Below, one piece after another: positions 24,237 to 33,294 of a DNA stretch of 64,000 nucleotides; position 1 is the first letter of the stretch; the number at the start of each line of letters is the position of its first letter. This DNA comes from Streptomyces alfalfae (GTDB lineage Bacteria; Actinomycetota; Actinomycetes; Streptomycetales; Streptomycetaceae): positions 310,001 through 374,000 of the forward strand of contig NZ_QEXM01000041.1 in assembly GCF_004127445.1 (NCBI RefSeq), written 5' to 3'. The translations under genes were made by a program, and so were the position numbers. A model generated the notes under the pieces. That model was not told the origin of the DNA. It did not search any database and saw nothing but the letters and a program-made list of their open reading frames with translations.

Positions 24237-24270
24237 GAGGGAAGCCTACGAGGGATGCGGCGTGAACAAT

Positions 24271-24281
24271 AAGTCAGACTT
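24271..24281. promoter_or_regulatory. Candidate GntR operator 1
   Basis: AAGTCAGACTT is a perfect 5-1-5 palindrome in the gntR-gntK divergent promoter, in an AT-rich island unlike the surrounding DNA. Confidence 0.6.
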
Positions 24282-24309
24282 TTATGTCACAGACTCTTGA
24301 ATTCGTCAG

Positions 24310-24320
24310 ACCTAATAGGT
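24310..24320. promoter_or_regulatory. Candidate GntR operator 2
   Basis: ACCTAATAGGT is a second perfect 5-1-5 palindrome, 39 bp from the first (centre to centre) and 25 bp before gntK. Its sequence differs from site 1; both share the odd-centre palindrome form typical of GntR-family sites. Confidence 0.55.
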
Positions 24321-24344
24321 TTCAGTGACGTGAACGAAGGACCG

Positions 24345-24890
24345 ATGTCGATGAAGACAGCGAGGCAGGACGCGATGAAGGAACGGCGCACCCCCCACGT
24401 CGTCGTGATCATGGGCGTGGCAGGGACGGGCAAGACCACGGTCGGGCCCCTGCTCGCGGACCGGCTCGGCGTGCCGTACGCCGAGGGCGACGACTTCCAC
24501 CCCCCGGCGAACATCGAGAAGATGTCGGCCGGGACGCCGCTCACCGACGACGACCGGTGGCCCTGGCTCGACGCGATCGGCGCCTGGGCGGACGGCCGGG
24601 CCGGCAAGGGCGGTGTGGTCAGCAGCTCCGCGCTGAAGCGCAGCTACCGCGACCGGCTGCGCGCCGCGGCCCCGGAGGCCGTCTTCGTCCACCTCACCGG
24701 TGACCGGAAGCTCATCGAGGACCGGATGTCGCACCGGCAGGGCCACTTCATGCCGACCGCGCTCCTCGACTCGCAGTTCGCCACGCTCCAGCCCCTCGGG
24801 GCGGACGAGGCGGGTGTCGCCGTCGACGTCGCCGGCAGCCCGGAGGAGATCGCCGACCGGGCCGTCGAGGCGCTCAGCCGTCTGGGCTGA
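24345..24890 (+). CDS. gntK: Gluconokinase
   Basis: A 181-residue kinase phosphorylating gluconate to 6-phosphogluconate for the pentose phosphate pathway. The Walker A motif is MGVAGTGKTT (about 24). EGDDFHPPANIEKMSAG and GGVVSSSALKRSYRDRLR are hallmark gluconokinase substrate segments. I chose ATG 24345 because AAGGA lies 3-5 nt upstream; an outer start at 24297 would run through the operator. gntP follows 94 bp later on the same strand. Confidence 0.95.
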   Translation: MSMKTARQDAMKERRTPHVVVIMGVAGTGKTTVGPLLADRLGVPYAEGDDFHPPANIEKMSAGTPLTDDDRWPWLDAIGAWADGRAGKGGVVSSSALKRSYRDRLRAAAPEAVFVHLTGDRKLIEDRMSHRQGHFMPTALLDSQFATLQPLGADEAGVAVDVAGSPEEIADRAVEALSRLG

Positions 24891-24933
24891 GCGCTCCCGC
24901 CAGTAGTTCTCCGACTGCGGGCCGCCCATGGCG

Positions 24934-24956
24934 GTCGCGCAGTTCCCCGCGCCCCT
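24934..24956. repeat. Streptomyces dispersed GC-rich repeat
   Basis: CGCGCAGTTCCCCGCGCCCC matches a short sequence I recall as scattered through many Streptomyces intergenic regions (complement form GGGGCGCGGGGAACTG). It sits between gntK and gntP. Confidence 0.55.
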
Positions 24957-24984
24957 CCCGGGGCCTCGTCACAAGGAAAGCACC

Positions 24985-26382
24985 GTGACCCATCTCAGCG
25001 TCGAGATGCTGGCAGCGGACCCCGTCGAGCCGATCACCTCGGCGGGCCATGCCCAGCTGGGGATCGCCGTCCTCGCGGGCATCGCCGTCATCGTCCTGCT
25101 CATCACCAAGTTCAAGCTGCACGCGTTCCTCGCGCTGACCGTGGGGTCGCTCGCGCTGGGCGCCTTCGCGGGCGCGCCGCTCGACAAGGCCATCACGAGC
25201 TTCACCGACGGGCTCGGCTCGACCGTCGCGGGCGTGGGCGTCCTCATCGCGCTCGGCGCGATCCTCGGCAAGCTGCTCGCCGACTCCGGGGGCGCCGACC
25301 AGATCGTCGACACGATCCTCGCCAAGGCGGGCGGCCGCGCCATGCCCTGGGCGATGGTGCTCATCGCCTCGGTGATCGGTCTGCCGCTCTTCTTCGAGGT
25401 CGGCATCGTGCTGCTGATCCCGGTCGTCCTGATGGTCGCCAAGCGCGGCAACTACTCGCTGATGCGGATCGGCATCCCCGCGCTCGCCGGGCTCTCCGTG
25501 ATGCACGGCCTCATCCCGCCGCACCCCGGCCCGCTCGTCGCCATCGACGCGGTCAAGGCCAACCTCGGTGTGACGCTGGCGCTCGGCGTCCTCGTGGCGA
25601 TCCCGACGGTGATCATCGCCGGGCCGCTGTTCTCCAAGGTCGCGGCGCGCTGGGTCGACGTGCCGGCCCCCGAGAAGATGATCCCGCAGCGTCCCTCGGA
25701 GGACCTGGACAAGCGCCCCGGCTTCGGCGCGACCGTCGCCACCGTGCTGCTGCCGGTCGTCCTGATGCTGGCCAAGGCCCTGGTGGACATCGTGGTCGAC
25801 GACCCCGAGAGCACCGTGCAGCGGGTCTTCGACGTCATCGGCTCGCCGCTGATCGCCCTGCTCGCCGCGGTGATCGTCGGGATGTTCACGCTGGGCCGCG
25901 CGGCCGGTTTCGCCAAGGACCGCCTGTCGAGCACGGTGGAGAAGTCCCTCGCCCCGATCGCGGGCGTGCTGATGATCGTGGGCGCGGGCGGCGGCTTCAA
26001 GCAGACGCTCATCGACGTGGGCGTGGGCCAGATGATCCTGGACTTCTCCAAGGACTGGTCGATCCCCGCGCTGCTGCTCGCCTGGCTGATCGCGGTGGCC
26101 ATCCGCCTCGCGACCGGTTCGGCGACGGTGGCGACGATCTCGGCCGCGGGCCTGGTGGCCCCGCTGGCGGCCGACATGTCGACCTCGCACACGGCCTTGC
26201 TGGTCCTCGCGATCGGCGCCGGCTCGCTGTTCTTCTCGCACGTCAACGACGCCGGGTTCTGGCTGGTCAAGGAGTACTTCGGGCTGGACGTCGGCCAGAC
26301 GATCAAGACGTGGTCCATCATGGAGACGATCATCTCCGTGGTGGCGGGGGGCCTGGTGCTCCTGCTGTCCCTGATCATCTAG
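24985..26382 (+). CDS. gntP: GntP family gluconate:H+ permease
   Basis: A 465-residue inner-membrane transporter with about 12-14 hydrophobic segments. GntP signatures include GLPLFFEVGIVLLIP, HGLIPPHPGPLVAI and the late HVNDAGFWLVKEYF. It supplies gluconate to gluconokinase. I chose GTG 24985 (AAGGAAAG 4 nt upstream) over an outer ATG 24928 that would translate the dispersed repeat. Confidence 0.95.
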   Translation: MTHLSVEMLAADPVEPITSAGHAQLGIAVLAGIAVIVLLITKFKLHAFLALTVGSLALGAFAGAPLDKAITSFTDGLGSTVAGVGVLIALGAILGKLLADSGGADQIVDTILAKAGGRAMPWAMVLIASVIGLPLFFEVGIVLLIPVVLMVAKRGNYSLMRIGIPALAGLSVMHGLIPPHPGPLVAIDAVKANLGVTLALGVLVAIPTVIIAGPLFSKVAARWVDVPAPEKMIPQRPSEDLDKRPGFGATVATVLLPVVLMLAKALVDIVVDDPESTVQRVFDVIGSPLIALLAAVIVGMFTLGRAAGFAKDRLSSTVEKSLAPIAGVLMIVGAGGGFKQTLIDVGVGQMILDFSKDWSIPALLLAWLIAVAIRLATGSATVATISAAGLVAPLAADMSTSHTALLVLAIGAGSLFFSHVNDAGFWLVKEYFGLDVGQTIKTWSIMETIISVVAGGLVLLLSLII

Positions 26383-26401
26383 CCCCCCGCCGAGGTACCG
26401 C

Positions 26402-27991
26402 TCAGTCGCCGGAGGGGCCCTTCCCCGGCCCTTCCGGCGAACCCGAGGCCTTCTCCAGCTGGAAGGCCTCGTTGCCCAGGCCGATCCTGGCGTGGGCCGC
26501 GGGGTTCCTCGCCCGCAGGATCGCCCCGTACGCCACGCCGACCACCGCCGCGGCGAAGATGATCCCCGGCAGCGCCCAGCTCAGGGCGGAGTCGGGGCCC
26601 GCGCCCACCAGGACGTCGAAGTCCTTGACGGTGTAGCCGGCGATGACCAGGAGCCCGACCGCCGCCAGCGCGGAGGCCGCGATGCGCCAGGCCTGGGCGC
26701 GGGCGGCGCCCCTGCGGGCGAAGAAGACGATGACGGCCACGGACGCCGTGGCCATCAGCAGGATCACGCCGAGGGCGCCGATGTTGCCGCCCCAGGTGAA
26801 GAGGTGCAGGACGGGCGCGGTCGGGTCGCCGGCCGGGCCGTCGTCCGTGACGGCGAAGCCCACGACGACCACGACCGAGACGACGGTCTGGAGCAGCGAA
26901 CCCGTGCCCGGCGCGCCCGTGGAGGTGTTGGTGCGCCCGAACGCGGCGGGCAGCAGCCCCTCGCGCCCCATCGCGAAGGCGTAGCGCGCGACCACGTTGT
27001 GGAAGCTGAGGATCGCGGCGAACATGCCCGTCACGAACAGCACGTGCATGACGTCGGTGAAGGTCCCGCCGAGCCGCGACTCCGTGAGGCCGAAGAGCAG
27101 CCCCGCGCTCTGCTCCCGCGCGGCGGGCACGATTCCCGAGGGGCCGGCGGCGACGGTCAGCGCCCAGGAGCTGAGCGCGAAGAAGACGGCGACGAACCCG
27201 ACGGCGAAGAACATCACGCGCGCCACGACGACCTGCGGGCGGCTGGTCTCCTCCGCGTACACGGGGGCCTGTTCGAAGCCCGTGAAGGCGGCGATGCAGA
27301 AGCACAGGGACGTGGCGACGCCCGCCCCGGTGAGCGTGTCCGGGTTGAAGGCGTGCAGCGACAGGCCCTCCGTGGCCGGGTCGGCGACGGCCGCGATGTC
27401 GAAGATGACGACGAGCACCACCTCGACGATCAGCAGGACGCCGAGCACGCGCGCGTTGAGGTCGATCTTCAGCCAGGCGAGGACGGCGACGACGGCCACG
27501 GCGACGAGCGCGGGGATCCACCAGGCGACCTCGGCGTCGAAGTACGTCTCGATGAGCCCGGACACCTCGAAGCCGAGCAGTCCGTAGAGGCCGGCCTGCA
27601 GGGAGCTGTAGGCGACGAGGGCGACCAGCGAGGCGCCCGCGCCCGCGGTGCCGCCGAGCCCGCGGGATATGTAGGCGTAGAAGGCGCCCGCGTTGTGCAC
27701 GTGGCGGCTCATCTCGGCGTATCCGAGGCTGAAGAGCGCGAGGACGACGCCGAGGATGAGGAAGAGGAGCGGCTGTCCGACCACGCCCATCACGCCGTAT
27801 GTGGTGGGCATGACACCAGCGACGACCATCAGGGGCCCGGTCGCGGCGAGCACGGAGAGCAGCAGGCCCGCCGTGCCGAGCCGGCCGGCCCGCAGCGCGC
27901 GTTCCTCGCCCTTGTACGTGCTGATCCCCCCGCCGTCCTCCGGCTCGCCGAGTGATCTCGTTCCGCTCGTGCTCGAACTGCCCGTCGCCAT
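26402..27991 (-). CDS. APC family amino-acid permease
   Basis: A 529-residue amino acid-polyamine-organocation transporter with 12 or more predicted helices. The first helix region is GLLLSVLAATGPLMVVAGVM, and NAGAFYAYISRGLGG and FTGFEQAPVYAEET match conserved APC segments. A hydrophilic N-terminus (about 1-35) and C-terminal tail are cytosolic. Substrate is not predictable. It converges on gntP (19-bp gap) and lies 44 bp downstream of the helical-repeat gene on the same strand. Confidence 0.88.
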   Translation of the reverse strand: MATGSSSTSGTRSLGEPEDGGGISTYKGEERALRAGRLGTAGLLLSVLAATGPLMVVAGVMPTTYGVMGVVGQPLLFLILGVVLALFSLGYAEMSRHVHNAGAFYAYISRGLGGTAGAGASLVALVAYSSLQAGLYGLLGFEVSGLIETYFDAEVAWWIPALVAVAVVAVLAWLKIDLNARVLGVLLIVEVVLVVIFDIAAVADPATEGLSLHAFNPDTLTGAGVATSLCFCIAAFTGFEQAPVYAEETSRPQVVVARVMFFAVGFVAVFFALSSWALTVAAGPSGIVPAAREQSAGLLFGLTESRLGGTFTDVMHVLFVTGMFAAILSFHNVVARYAFAMGREGLLPAAFGRTNTSTGAPGTGSLLQTVVSVVVVVGFAVTDDGPAGDPTAPVLHLFTWGGNIGALGVILLMATASVAVIVFFARRGAARAQAWRIAASALAAVGLLVIAGYTVKDFDVLVGAGPDSALSWALPGIIFAAAVVGVAYGAILRARNPAAHARIGLGNEAFQLEKASGSPEGPGKGPSGD

Positions 27992-28035
27992 GGCGCGGTC
28001 GTCCTTTCAGGGGGTACGTCGGGGGGTTTCGGTGG

Positions 28036-28998
28036 TCAGGCCGATCCGAGCGCCGTGGCGCGCGCGGCCGTGAACGCTTCGTGCGGCTCGCGGTCCGGAT
28101 AGGACCACGGGGCCGGGGTCGCGTGCCGTCCGATGCGGTGGAAGAGCGCGGCGGCCTCGGCCGCCCTGCCCTCGCAGAACTTGGCGTGGGCGAGGAAGTT
28201 GAGGTCCACGTGGCAGCGGGGGTGCGACGCCCGGGCGGGCGTCTCCCACTCCAGCCACCAGTCGAAGGCGGCCTTGATGACACCGTGGGCGCGCCGCCCC
28301 GCCCAGTGGCGCGAGGCCGCGGGGTCGGTGGATTCGAGGCCCGCCCCCGCGAGCACGCGGTAGCGCTCGGTGTGGGCGATCACGGGCAGGACCGCGAGCG
28401 GCGACCCGGGCGGCGCCTGCTCGGCGGCCCAGGACGCGAAGTCGTACACCTCGTGCAGCGGGTCCTGGCCCGCGCCGGGGCGTCGCTCGGCGAGCCGGGC
28501 GATCATCAGGTGGTGGGCGTGGTGGTGCTCGGGGTGGCGGTGCCTGACCTCGTCGAAGAGGCGTACGACGTCCTCCTCGCGGCCCAGGGAGCGTTCGAGC
28601 ACGAGCAGCGCGAGCCACGGCGTGGGGTCGGCGGGGACGCGGGTGGCCGCCTCGCGGCACTGGGCGCGCACCTTGTCCGAACGCGCCTTGCCCCGCAGCG
28701 CCTTGTGCACGGCGGCGAAGGCGAGCAGCAGCTCGGCGTCATGGCTCTCGGGCTCGACGAGCCGCCAGTCGCGGGCCCACGCGGAGGTGGCGGGTTCCTG
28801 GCCGAGGACGTCGAAGCGGTGCCCCCTGCGGTCCCAGTCGTCGCCGGTGGCGGCGAGCAGCTCGCGGACCTCGGTCCAGCGGCCCTGGGCCAACGCCGAA
28901 CGCGCCGCCACGAGTTCGCTGTCGTCGAGCGCGGCGTCAAAGGCCTGTACGGCCGTTTTCCTGCGGGAGCGGCCCAGTGGGGGTGGGGGTGGTGACAC
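28036..28998 (-). CDS. Helical-repeat (TPR-like) hypothetical protein
   Basis: A 320-residue soluble protein made of helix pairs, for example ALDDSELVAARSALAQGRWT, then ECREAAT-type and NFLAHAKFCEGRAAEAAALF. This resembles tetratricopeptide scaffolds. A Pro-rich N-terminus (MSPPPPPLG) precedes the repeats. Function is unknown, probably protein-protein interaction. The start is uncertain: GTG 28998 has no obvious ribosome site. Confidence 0.75.
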   Translation of the reverse strand: MSPPPPPLGRSRRKTAVQAFDAALDDSELVAARSALAQGRWTEVRELLAATGDDWDRRGHRFDVLGQEPATSAWARDWRLVEPESHDAELLLAFAAVHKALRGKARSDKVRAQCREAATRVPADPTPWLALLVLERSLGREEDVVRLFDEVRHRHPEHHHAHHLMIARLAERRPGAGQDPLHEVYDFASWAAEQAPPGSPLAVLPVIAHTERYRVLAGAGLESTDPAASRHWAGRRAHGVIKAAFDWWLEWETPARASHPRCHVDLNFLAHAKFCEGRAAEAAALFHRIGRHATPAPWSYPDREPHEAFTAARATALGSA

Positions 28999-29073
28999 CG
29001 CGGGACGTCCTCCCCGGCGCGGTCAGCGAGCGGATGATCACGGACAGCAAACCGGTAGGGGCCCCTCCCCGTC

Positions 29074-29090
29074 AAGGGCAGCCTGCCCTT
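29074..29090. terminator. Short hairpin between FAD dehydrogenase and helical-repeat gene
   Basis: AAGGGCA/TGCCCTT with a 3-nt loop lies in the 169-bp gap after the FAD dehydrogenase stop (29168). It could end that transcript. Confidence 0.4.
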
Positions 29091-29167
29091 GCCTTCTTCA
29101 CCAACTCGTCTCGACTTGCACGGACTTCACACCTCGTGTGCGAGGACGCCGCTCCGGCGCGGCCCCG

Positions 29168-30823
29168 TCACCCCACCTGGCGGGCCGCGGCGCGGCCGGC
29201 CGTGCGCCCCGAGAAGAGGCAGCCGCCGAGGAAGGTGCCCTCCAGCGAGCGGTAGCCGTGCACTCCCCCGCCGCCGAACCCGGCGGCCTCCCCGGCCGCG
29301 TACACCCCGTCGAGGGGCCGGCCGCCGTCGGTCAGGACGCGTGCGGAGAGGTCGGTCTCCAGGCCGCCGAGGGTCTTGCGGGTGAGGATGTTGAGGCGCA
29401 CGGCGATGAGGGGCCCCGCCCCGGGGTCGAGGATCCGGTGCGGGGCGGCGGCCCTGACGAGGCGGTCGCCGAGGAACTTGCGGGCGCCCCGGATGGCCGT
29501 GACCTGGAGGTCCTTGGTGAAGGGGTTGGCTATCCCGCGGTCGCGCGCGACGATGGTGCGGCGCAGCGCCGCCTCGTCGATGAGGGGTTCCTTGGTGAGC
29601 GCGTTCATGCCGCGCACGAGGGCTCCGAGGTCCTTCTCGACGACGAAGTCCCCGCCGTGGTCCATGAACGCCTTGACGGGTCCCGGCACCGCCGAGCGCG
29701 CCCGGTCGAGGACGCCGCGCACCGACTTGCCGGTCAGGTCCGGGTTCTGCTCGGAGCCGCTGAGGGTGAACTCCTTGCCGATGATGCGCTGGTTGAGCAC
29801 GAACCAGGTGTGGTCGTACCCGGTGCCCATGATGTGTTCGAGCGTGCCGAGGGTGTCGAAGCCGGGGAAGAGCGGCACGGGCAGCCGGTCGCCGCGCGCG
29901 TCGAGCCAGAGCGACGAGGGGCCCGGCAGGATGCGGATGCCGTGCCGGTCCCAGATGGGGTTCCAGTTCTCGATGCCCTCGGTGTAGTGCCACATGCGGT
30001 CGCGGTTGATCAGGCGCGCCCCGGCGCGCTCGGCGATGCCGAGCATCTTGCCGTCGACGTGTGCGGGGACCCCGGAGATCATCTTCTCGGGAGGCGTGCC
30101 GAGCCGCGCGGGCCAGTTGGCGCGGACGAGGTCGTGGTTGCCGCCGATGCCGCCGGAGGTCACGATGACCGCTTGGGCGCGGAACTCGAAGGTGCCGGTC
30201 ACCTCCCTGCTGCTGGCCTGCCCGCGCTCGATCCCGGAGGCTTCGAGGACCTCGCCGGTGACGGTGTCGAGGGCGCCCGCGCTGCGCGAGAGGCCGGTGA
30301 CGCGGTGCCGGAACCGGAGCTGGACCAGGCCGCGCGCGACCCCGGAGCGCACCCGCTCGACGAACGGCGCGAGCAGGCCGGGCCCGGTCCCCCAGGTGAT
30401 GTGGAAGCGCGGCACGGAGTTGCCGTGGCCCTGCGCGTCGTAGCCGCCGCGCTCGGCCCAGCCGACCACGGGGAAGAACCGTACGCCCTGGCCGTGCAGC
30501 CACGACCGCTTCTCACCGGCCGCGAAGTCCACGTACGCCTCGGCCCACTTGCGCGGCCAGTGGTCCTCCGGACGGTCGAAGGAGGCCGTGCCCATCCAGT
30601 CCTGGAGGGCGAGCGCGTGGGAGTCCTTGATCCGCAGGCGTCGCTGCTCGGGCGAGTCGACGAAGAAGAGGCCGCCGAAGGACCAGTGCGCCTGACCGCC
30701 CATGCACTGCTCGGGCTCCTGGTCCACGAGGACGACCCGGCGGCCCGCGTCCACCAGCTCCGCGGTGGCCGCGAGCCCGGCGAGCCCCGCTCCGATCACG
30801 ATCACGTCCGCGTCGTACGCCAT
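29168..30823 (-). CDS. FAD-binding dehydrogenase (fumarate reductase/ketosteroid dehydrogenase-like)
   Basis: A 551-residue flavoprotein. The N-terminal Rossmann motif is VIVIGAGLAGLAATAEL, with Asp/Glu of the second strand in VVLVDQEPE. SGGIGGNHDL and the C-terminal GVYAAGEAAGFGGGGVHG close the FAD site, a pattern shared with KstD/fumarate-reductase-type enzymes. The exact substrate (a ketosteroid or other enone) cannot be told. It is cytosolic and a single gene, divergent from the DMT transporter. Confidence 0.87.
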   Translation of the reverse strand: MAYDADVIVIGAGLAGLAATAELVDAGRRVVLVDQEPEQCMGGQAHWSFGGLFFVDSPEQRRLRIKDSHALALQDWMGTASFDRPEDHWPRKWAEAYVDFAAGEKRSWLHGQGVRFFPVVGWAERGGYDAQGHGNSVPRFHITWGTGPGLLAPFVERVRSGVARGLVQLRFRHRVTGLSRSAGALDTVTGEVLEASGIERGQASSREVTGTFEFRAQAVIVTSGGIGGNHDLVRANWPARLGTPPEKMISGVPAHVDGKMLGIAERAGARLINRDRMWHYTEGIENWNPIWDRHGIRILPGPSSLWLDARGDRLPVPLFPGFDTLGTLEHIMGTGYDHTWFVLNQRIIGKEFTLSGSEQNPDLTGKSVRGVLDRARSAVPGPVKAFMDHGGDFVVEKDLGALVRGMNALTKEPLIDEAALRRTIVARDRGIANPFTKDLQVTAIRGARKFLGDRLVRAAAPHRILDPGAGPLIAVRLNILTRKTLGGLETDLSARVLTDGGRPLDGVYAAGEAAGFGGGGVHGYRSLEGTFLGGCLFSGRTAGRAAARQVG

Positions 30824-31004
30824 GGGGGTCGTCCTCCTAGACAGGGGCCCGTGAAGTTACCGATGGGTCAGATCCTGGGCAGCGGGATGACGCACGTCAA
30901 CCGGCAGTCGGGACGAACTCACCGGGCTCCGGTGCGCGGCACGGGCGATGGGCGGTTATCGTCGGCGAAGTCCCATTTCGTGCCCGAGCCCCGAGGTGTG
31001 TGAC

Positions 31005-31973
31005 GTGTCGGTCCTGGTTCTCGCCCTCGCCATCGGGGCGGCCTGCTGCCTCGGTCTCGGCTTCGTGCTCCAGCAGAACGTGGCGCGGCAGGCGCCGCTG
31101 AGCGACTTCCTCTCCTTCCGGCTCCTGATCGACCTGGTGAAGGTGCCGCGCTGGCTGGCCGGGATCGGCCTGATGGTCTGCGGGATGGTGCTCGGGGCGC
31201 TCGCGCTCGGCCGGGGCGAGATCTCCTTCGTCGAGCCGCTGCTCGCCACCCAGCTCCTGTTCGCCCTCGCCCTCTCCCGGTATCAGACCGGGCAGCCGCT
31301 GGGCCGCCAGGGGTGGGCGGGGCTCGCGCTGCTCGCGGGCGGCGTGAGCGCGTTCATCGTGGCGGGCGAGCCGCGCGGCGGCGACGCGGAGACGAGTCCG
31401 CTGCGGCACTGGCTGATCGTCGGCGTGATGGTGGGCGGGGCGCTCGTCCTCACGGCGTGCGCCAAGAGGTCGCGGCTCGGCGCGGGCCCGGTGCTGCTCG
31501 CGCTGGCCGCCGGGCTGCTCTACGGCGTGCAGGACGCGCTGACGCGGGTGACCGGCGACCGGTTCGCCGCGGGCGGGCTGCCCGAGGTGCTCACGGGGTG
31601 GCAGCCGTACGGGGTGCTCGCGCTCGGCGTCACGGCGCTCGTGCTGGTGCAGAGCGCCTTCGAGACGGCTCCGCTGCGGATGTCGCTGCCCGCGCTGACG
31701 GCCGCGCAACCGCTGGCCGGGATCGCGTGCGGCGTCGGGTTCCTCGGGGACCGGCTGCGGACCGACGCGGGCGCCCTCGCGTGGGAGGCGGCGGGGCTCG
31801 CGGCGATCGTGGCGGGCGTGGTGCTGCTCGGCATGCATCCGGCGATGCCACGCGGTGGCCACGGGGCGCGGACGGCGCCCCCGCTCGGCGACGGGCCGCC
31901 GGCGCCGGACCGGCCGGCCGGCCGGTGGCGGATCCCGCCCCCGCCCGCGGGTGGGGTTGGATGGGCGGCATGA
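31005..31973 (+). CDS. DMT superfamily transporter (EamA-like)
   Basis: A 322-residue membrane protein with about 9-10 helices (VLVLALAIGAACCLGLGF first) in two EamA-like halves; GLLYGVQDALTRVTG and LTAAQPLAGIACGVGFLG mark the second half. The C-terminal 45 residues are Pro/Gly-rich and cytosolic. It is probably a metabolite exporter. I chose GTG 31005, with GAGGT 7 nt upstream. Its stop overlaps the NUDIX ATG by 4 bp, so the two are coupled. Confidence 0.82.
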   Translation: MSVLVLALAIGAACCLGLGFVLQQNVARQAPLSDFLSFRLLIDLVKVPRWLAGIGLMVCGMVLGALALGRGEISFVEPLLATQLLFALALSRYQTGQPLGRQGWAGLALLAGGVSAFIVAGEPRGGDAETSPLRHWLIVGVMVGGALVLTACAKRSRLGAGPVLLALAAGLLYGVQDALTRVTGDRFAAGGLPEVLTGWQPYGVLALGVTALVLVQSAFETAPLRMSLPALTAAQPLAGIACGVGFLGDRLRTDAGALAWEAAGLAAIVAGVVLLGMHPAMPRGGHGARTAPPLGDGPPAPDRPAGRWRIPPPPAGGVGWAA

Positions 31974-32506
31974 CTGATGCGACCACGGGTCCGGCCGACC
32001 CCCGCGAGGAGATCCTGTCCGTCGTCGACGAGAACGACGAGGTCGTCGGGGAGGCGCCGCGCGGCGAGGTCTACGCGCGCGGCCTGCGCCACCGCTGCGT
32101 GTTCGTCCTGGCGCGGGACGCCGACGACCGCGTCTTCGTGCACCGCCGCACCCCGCAGAAGCTGGTCTTCCCCTCGCTGTACGACATGTTCGTCGGCGGC
32201 GTGGTCGGGGCGGGCGAGTCCTACGACGACGCGGCGCTGCGGGAGGCGCGGGAGGAGCTGGGCGTGGACGCGCTGCCGCGCCCGACGCCGCTGTTCACAT
32301 TCCTCTACGAGGACGGCGCGGGCCACAGCTGGTGGTCGTCCCTCTACGAGGTGCGCTGCGAGCCGCCCGTGGACCCGCAGGCCGAGGAGGTCGCCTGGCA
32401 CGCCTTCGTCACCGAGGAGGAGCTGACGCGGCGGCTCGACGAGTGGGAGTGGGTGCCCGACGGGCTCGCCGCCTACCGGCGGCTGCTCGACTTCCGCGCC
32501 GGGTGA
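31970..32506 (+). CDS. NUDIX hydrolase
   Basis: A 178-residue pyrophosphohydrolase. The NUDIX box GAGESYDDAALREAREELG (about 76-94) is complete. The N-terminal SVVDENDEVVGEAPRGEV and the HRRTPQKLVFPSLYDMFVGG segment resemble IPP-isomerase/YfcD-like NUDIX proteins. ATG 31970 overlaps the transporter stop. Confidence 0.92.
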   Translation: MTDATTGPADPREEILSVVDENDEVVGEAPRGEVYARGLRHRCVFVLARDADDRVFVHRRTPQKLVFPSLYDMFVGGVVGAGESYDDAALREAREELGVDALPRPTPLFTFLYEDGAGHSWWSSLYEVRCEPPVDPQAEEVAWHAFVTEEELTRRLDEWEWVPDGLAAYRRLLDFRAG

Positions 32507-32558
32507 GGGCTGACCGCCTGGTGAGAGGGCGGACGGGGGCACGGATTATGGTGCGCCC

Positions 32559-32951
32559 GTGAGCAATTTCGTACGGAGTCTGAGGCTGTGGTTCGCACCC
32601 GAGCGCATCCGCGAGGAGGGCGACACACCCGACTACCGCTTCTCGCTCGCCAACGAACGCACCTTCCTGGCCTGGCTGCGCACCGCCCTCGCGCTGATCG
32701 GCGGCGGCTTCGCGGTGGACCAGTTCCTGCCGGACCTGCGCTGGGGCTGGCGGATCGGCCTGGCCCTCGCGCTGCTCGCGGCGGGCGTGCTGAGCTCGCT
32801 GCGCGCGGTCAGCCACTGGGTGCGCTGCGAGCGGGCCATGCGGCGCGGCGAGGACCTGCCCGCGGGCCGCTTCCCGGCGCTGCTGGGCCTGGTCGTCGCC
32901 CTGGTCGCACTCGCCATGGTGGTGGTCGTCCTCTTCGGGTGGGAGGGATGA
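32559..32951 (+). CDS. YidH family (DUF202) membrane protein
   Basis: A 130-residue protein with three membrane helices. It has the DUF202 signature RFSLANERTFLAWLRTALAL at about 27-46. Function is unknown. GTG 32559 is preceded by TATGGT at 6 nt, fitting a leaderless start. It overlaps the next DUF202 gene by 4 bp; the tandem pair recalls yidH-yidG arrangements. Confidence 0.88.
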   Translation: MSNFVRSLRLWFAPERIREEGDTPDYRFSLANERTFLAWLRTALALIGGGFAVDQFLPDLRWGWRIGLALALLAAGVLSSLRAVSHWVRCERAMRRGEDLPAGRFPALLGLVVALVALAMVVVVLFGWEG

Positions 32952-33265
32952 CGGCCGCCGAGCCCGCGAGGGACCCCGGGCTCCAGCCGGAGCGCACCAG
33001 GCTCGCGTGGCGGCGTACCACGCTCTCGTGCACGGTCGCCGCGGTCCTCGCCGCCCGCGCGGTCCTGAACCGGGGGCCGAGCCCGACGGGGGTCCTCGCC
33101 TGCGCCCTCTGCCTGCTGCTGTGGCTGGGCTTCCTCGCCGTCGCCCACCGCAGGATGGTCGCCCTGACCGCCGCGCGGCCCCGGCGGCTCACGGGCCGGG
33201 GCGCGTGGGCGGCGGCCCTGTGCACCCTCGCCCTCGCCCTGTGCGCGGCGGCGCTGGTCGTCTGA
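32948..33265 (+). CDS. DUF202 membrane protein (YidG-like)
   Basis: A 105-residue protein with three hydrophobic helices and the DUF202 segment LQPERTRLAWRRTTLS. It is shorter and more divergent than the YidH-like partner upstream, with which it overlaps (ATGA). The two probably form a complex; function is unknown. Confidence 0.85.
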   Translation: MTAAEPARDPGLQPERTRLAWRRTTLSCTVAAVLAARAVLNRGPSPTGVLACALCLLLWLGFLAVAHRRMVALTAARPRRLTGRGAWAAALCTLALALCAAALVV

Positions 33266-33294
33266 CGGGGCGAGGGCCCCGGGGGCGGTTCCGC

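Noticed and set aside
28370..31003. An 877-codon plus-strand frame over the helical-repeat and FAD dehydrogenase genes
   Set aside because: It runs opposite to two well-supported genes and has no recognisable domain or ribosome site.
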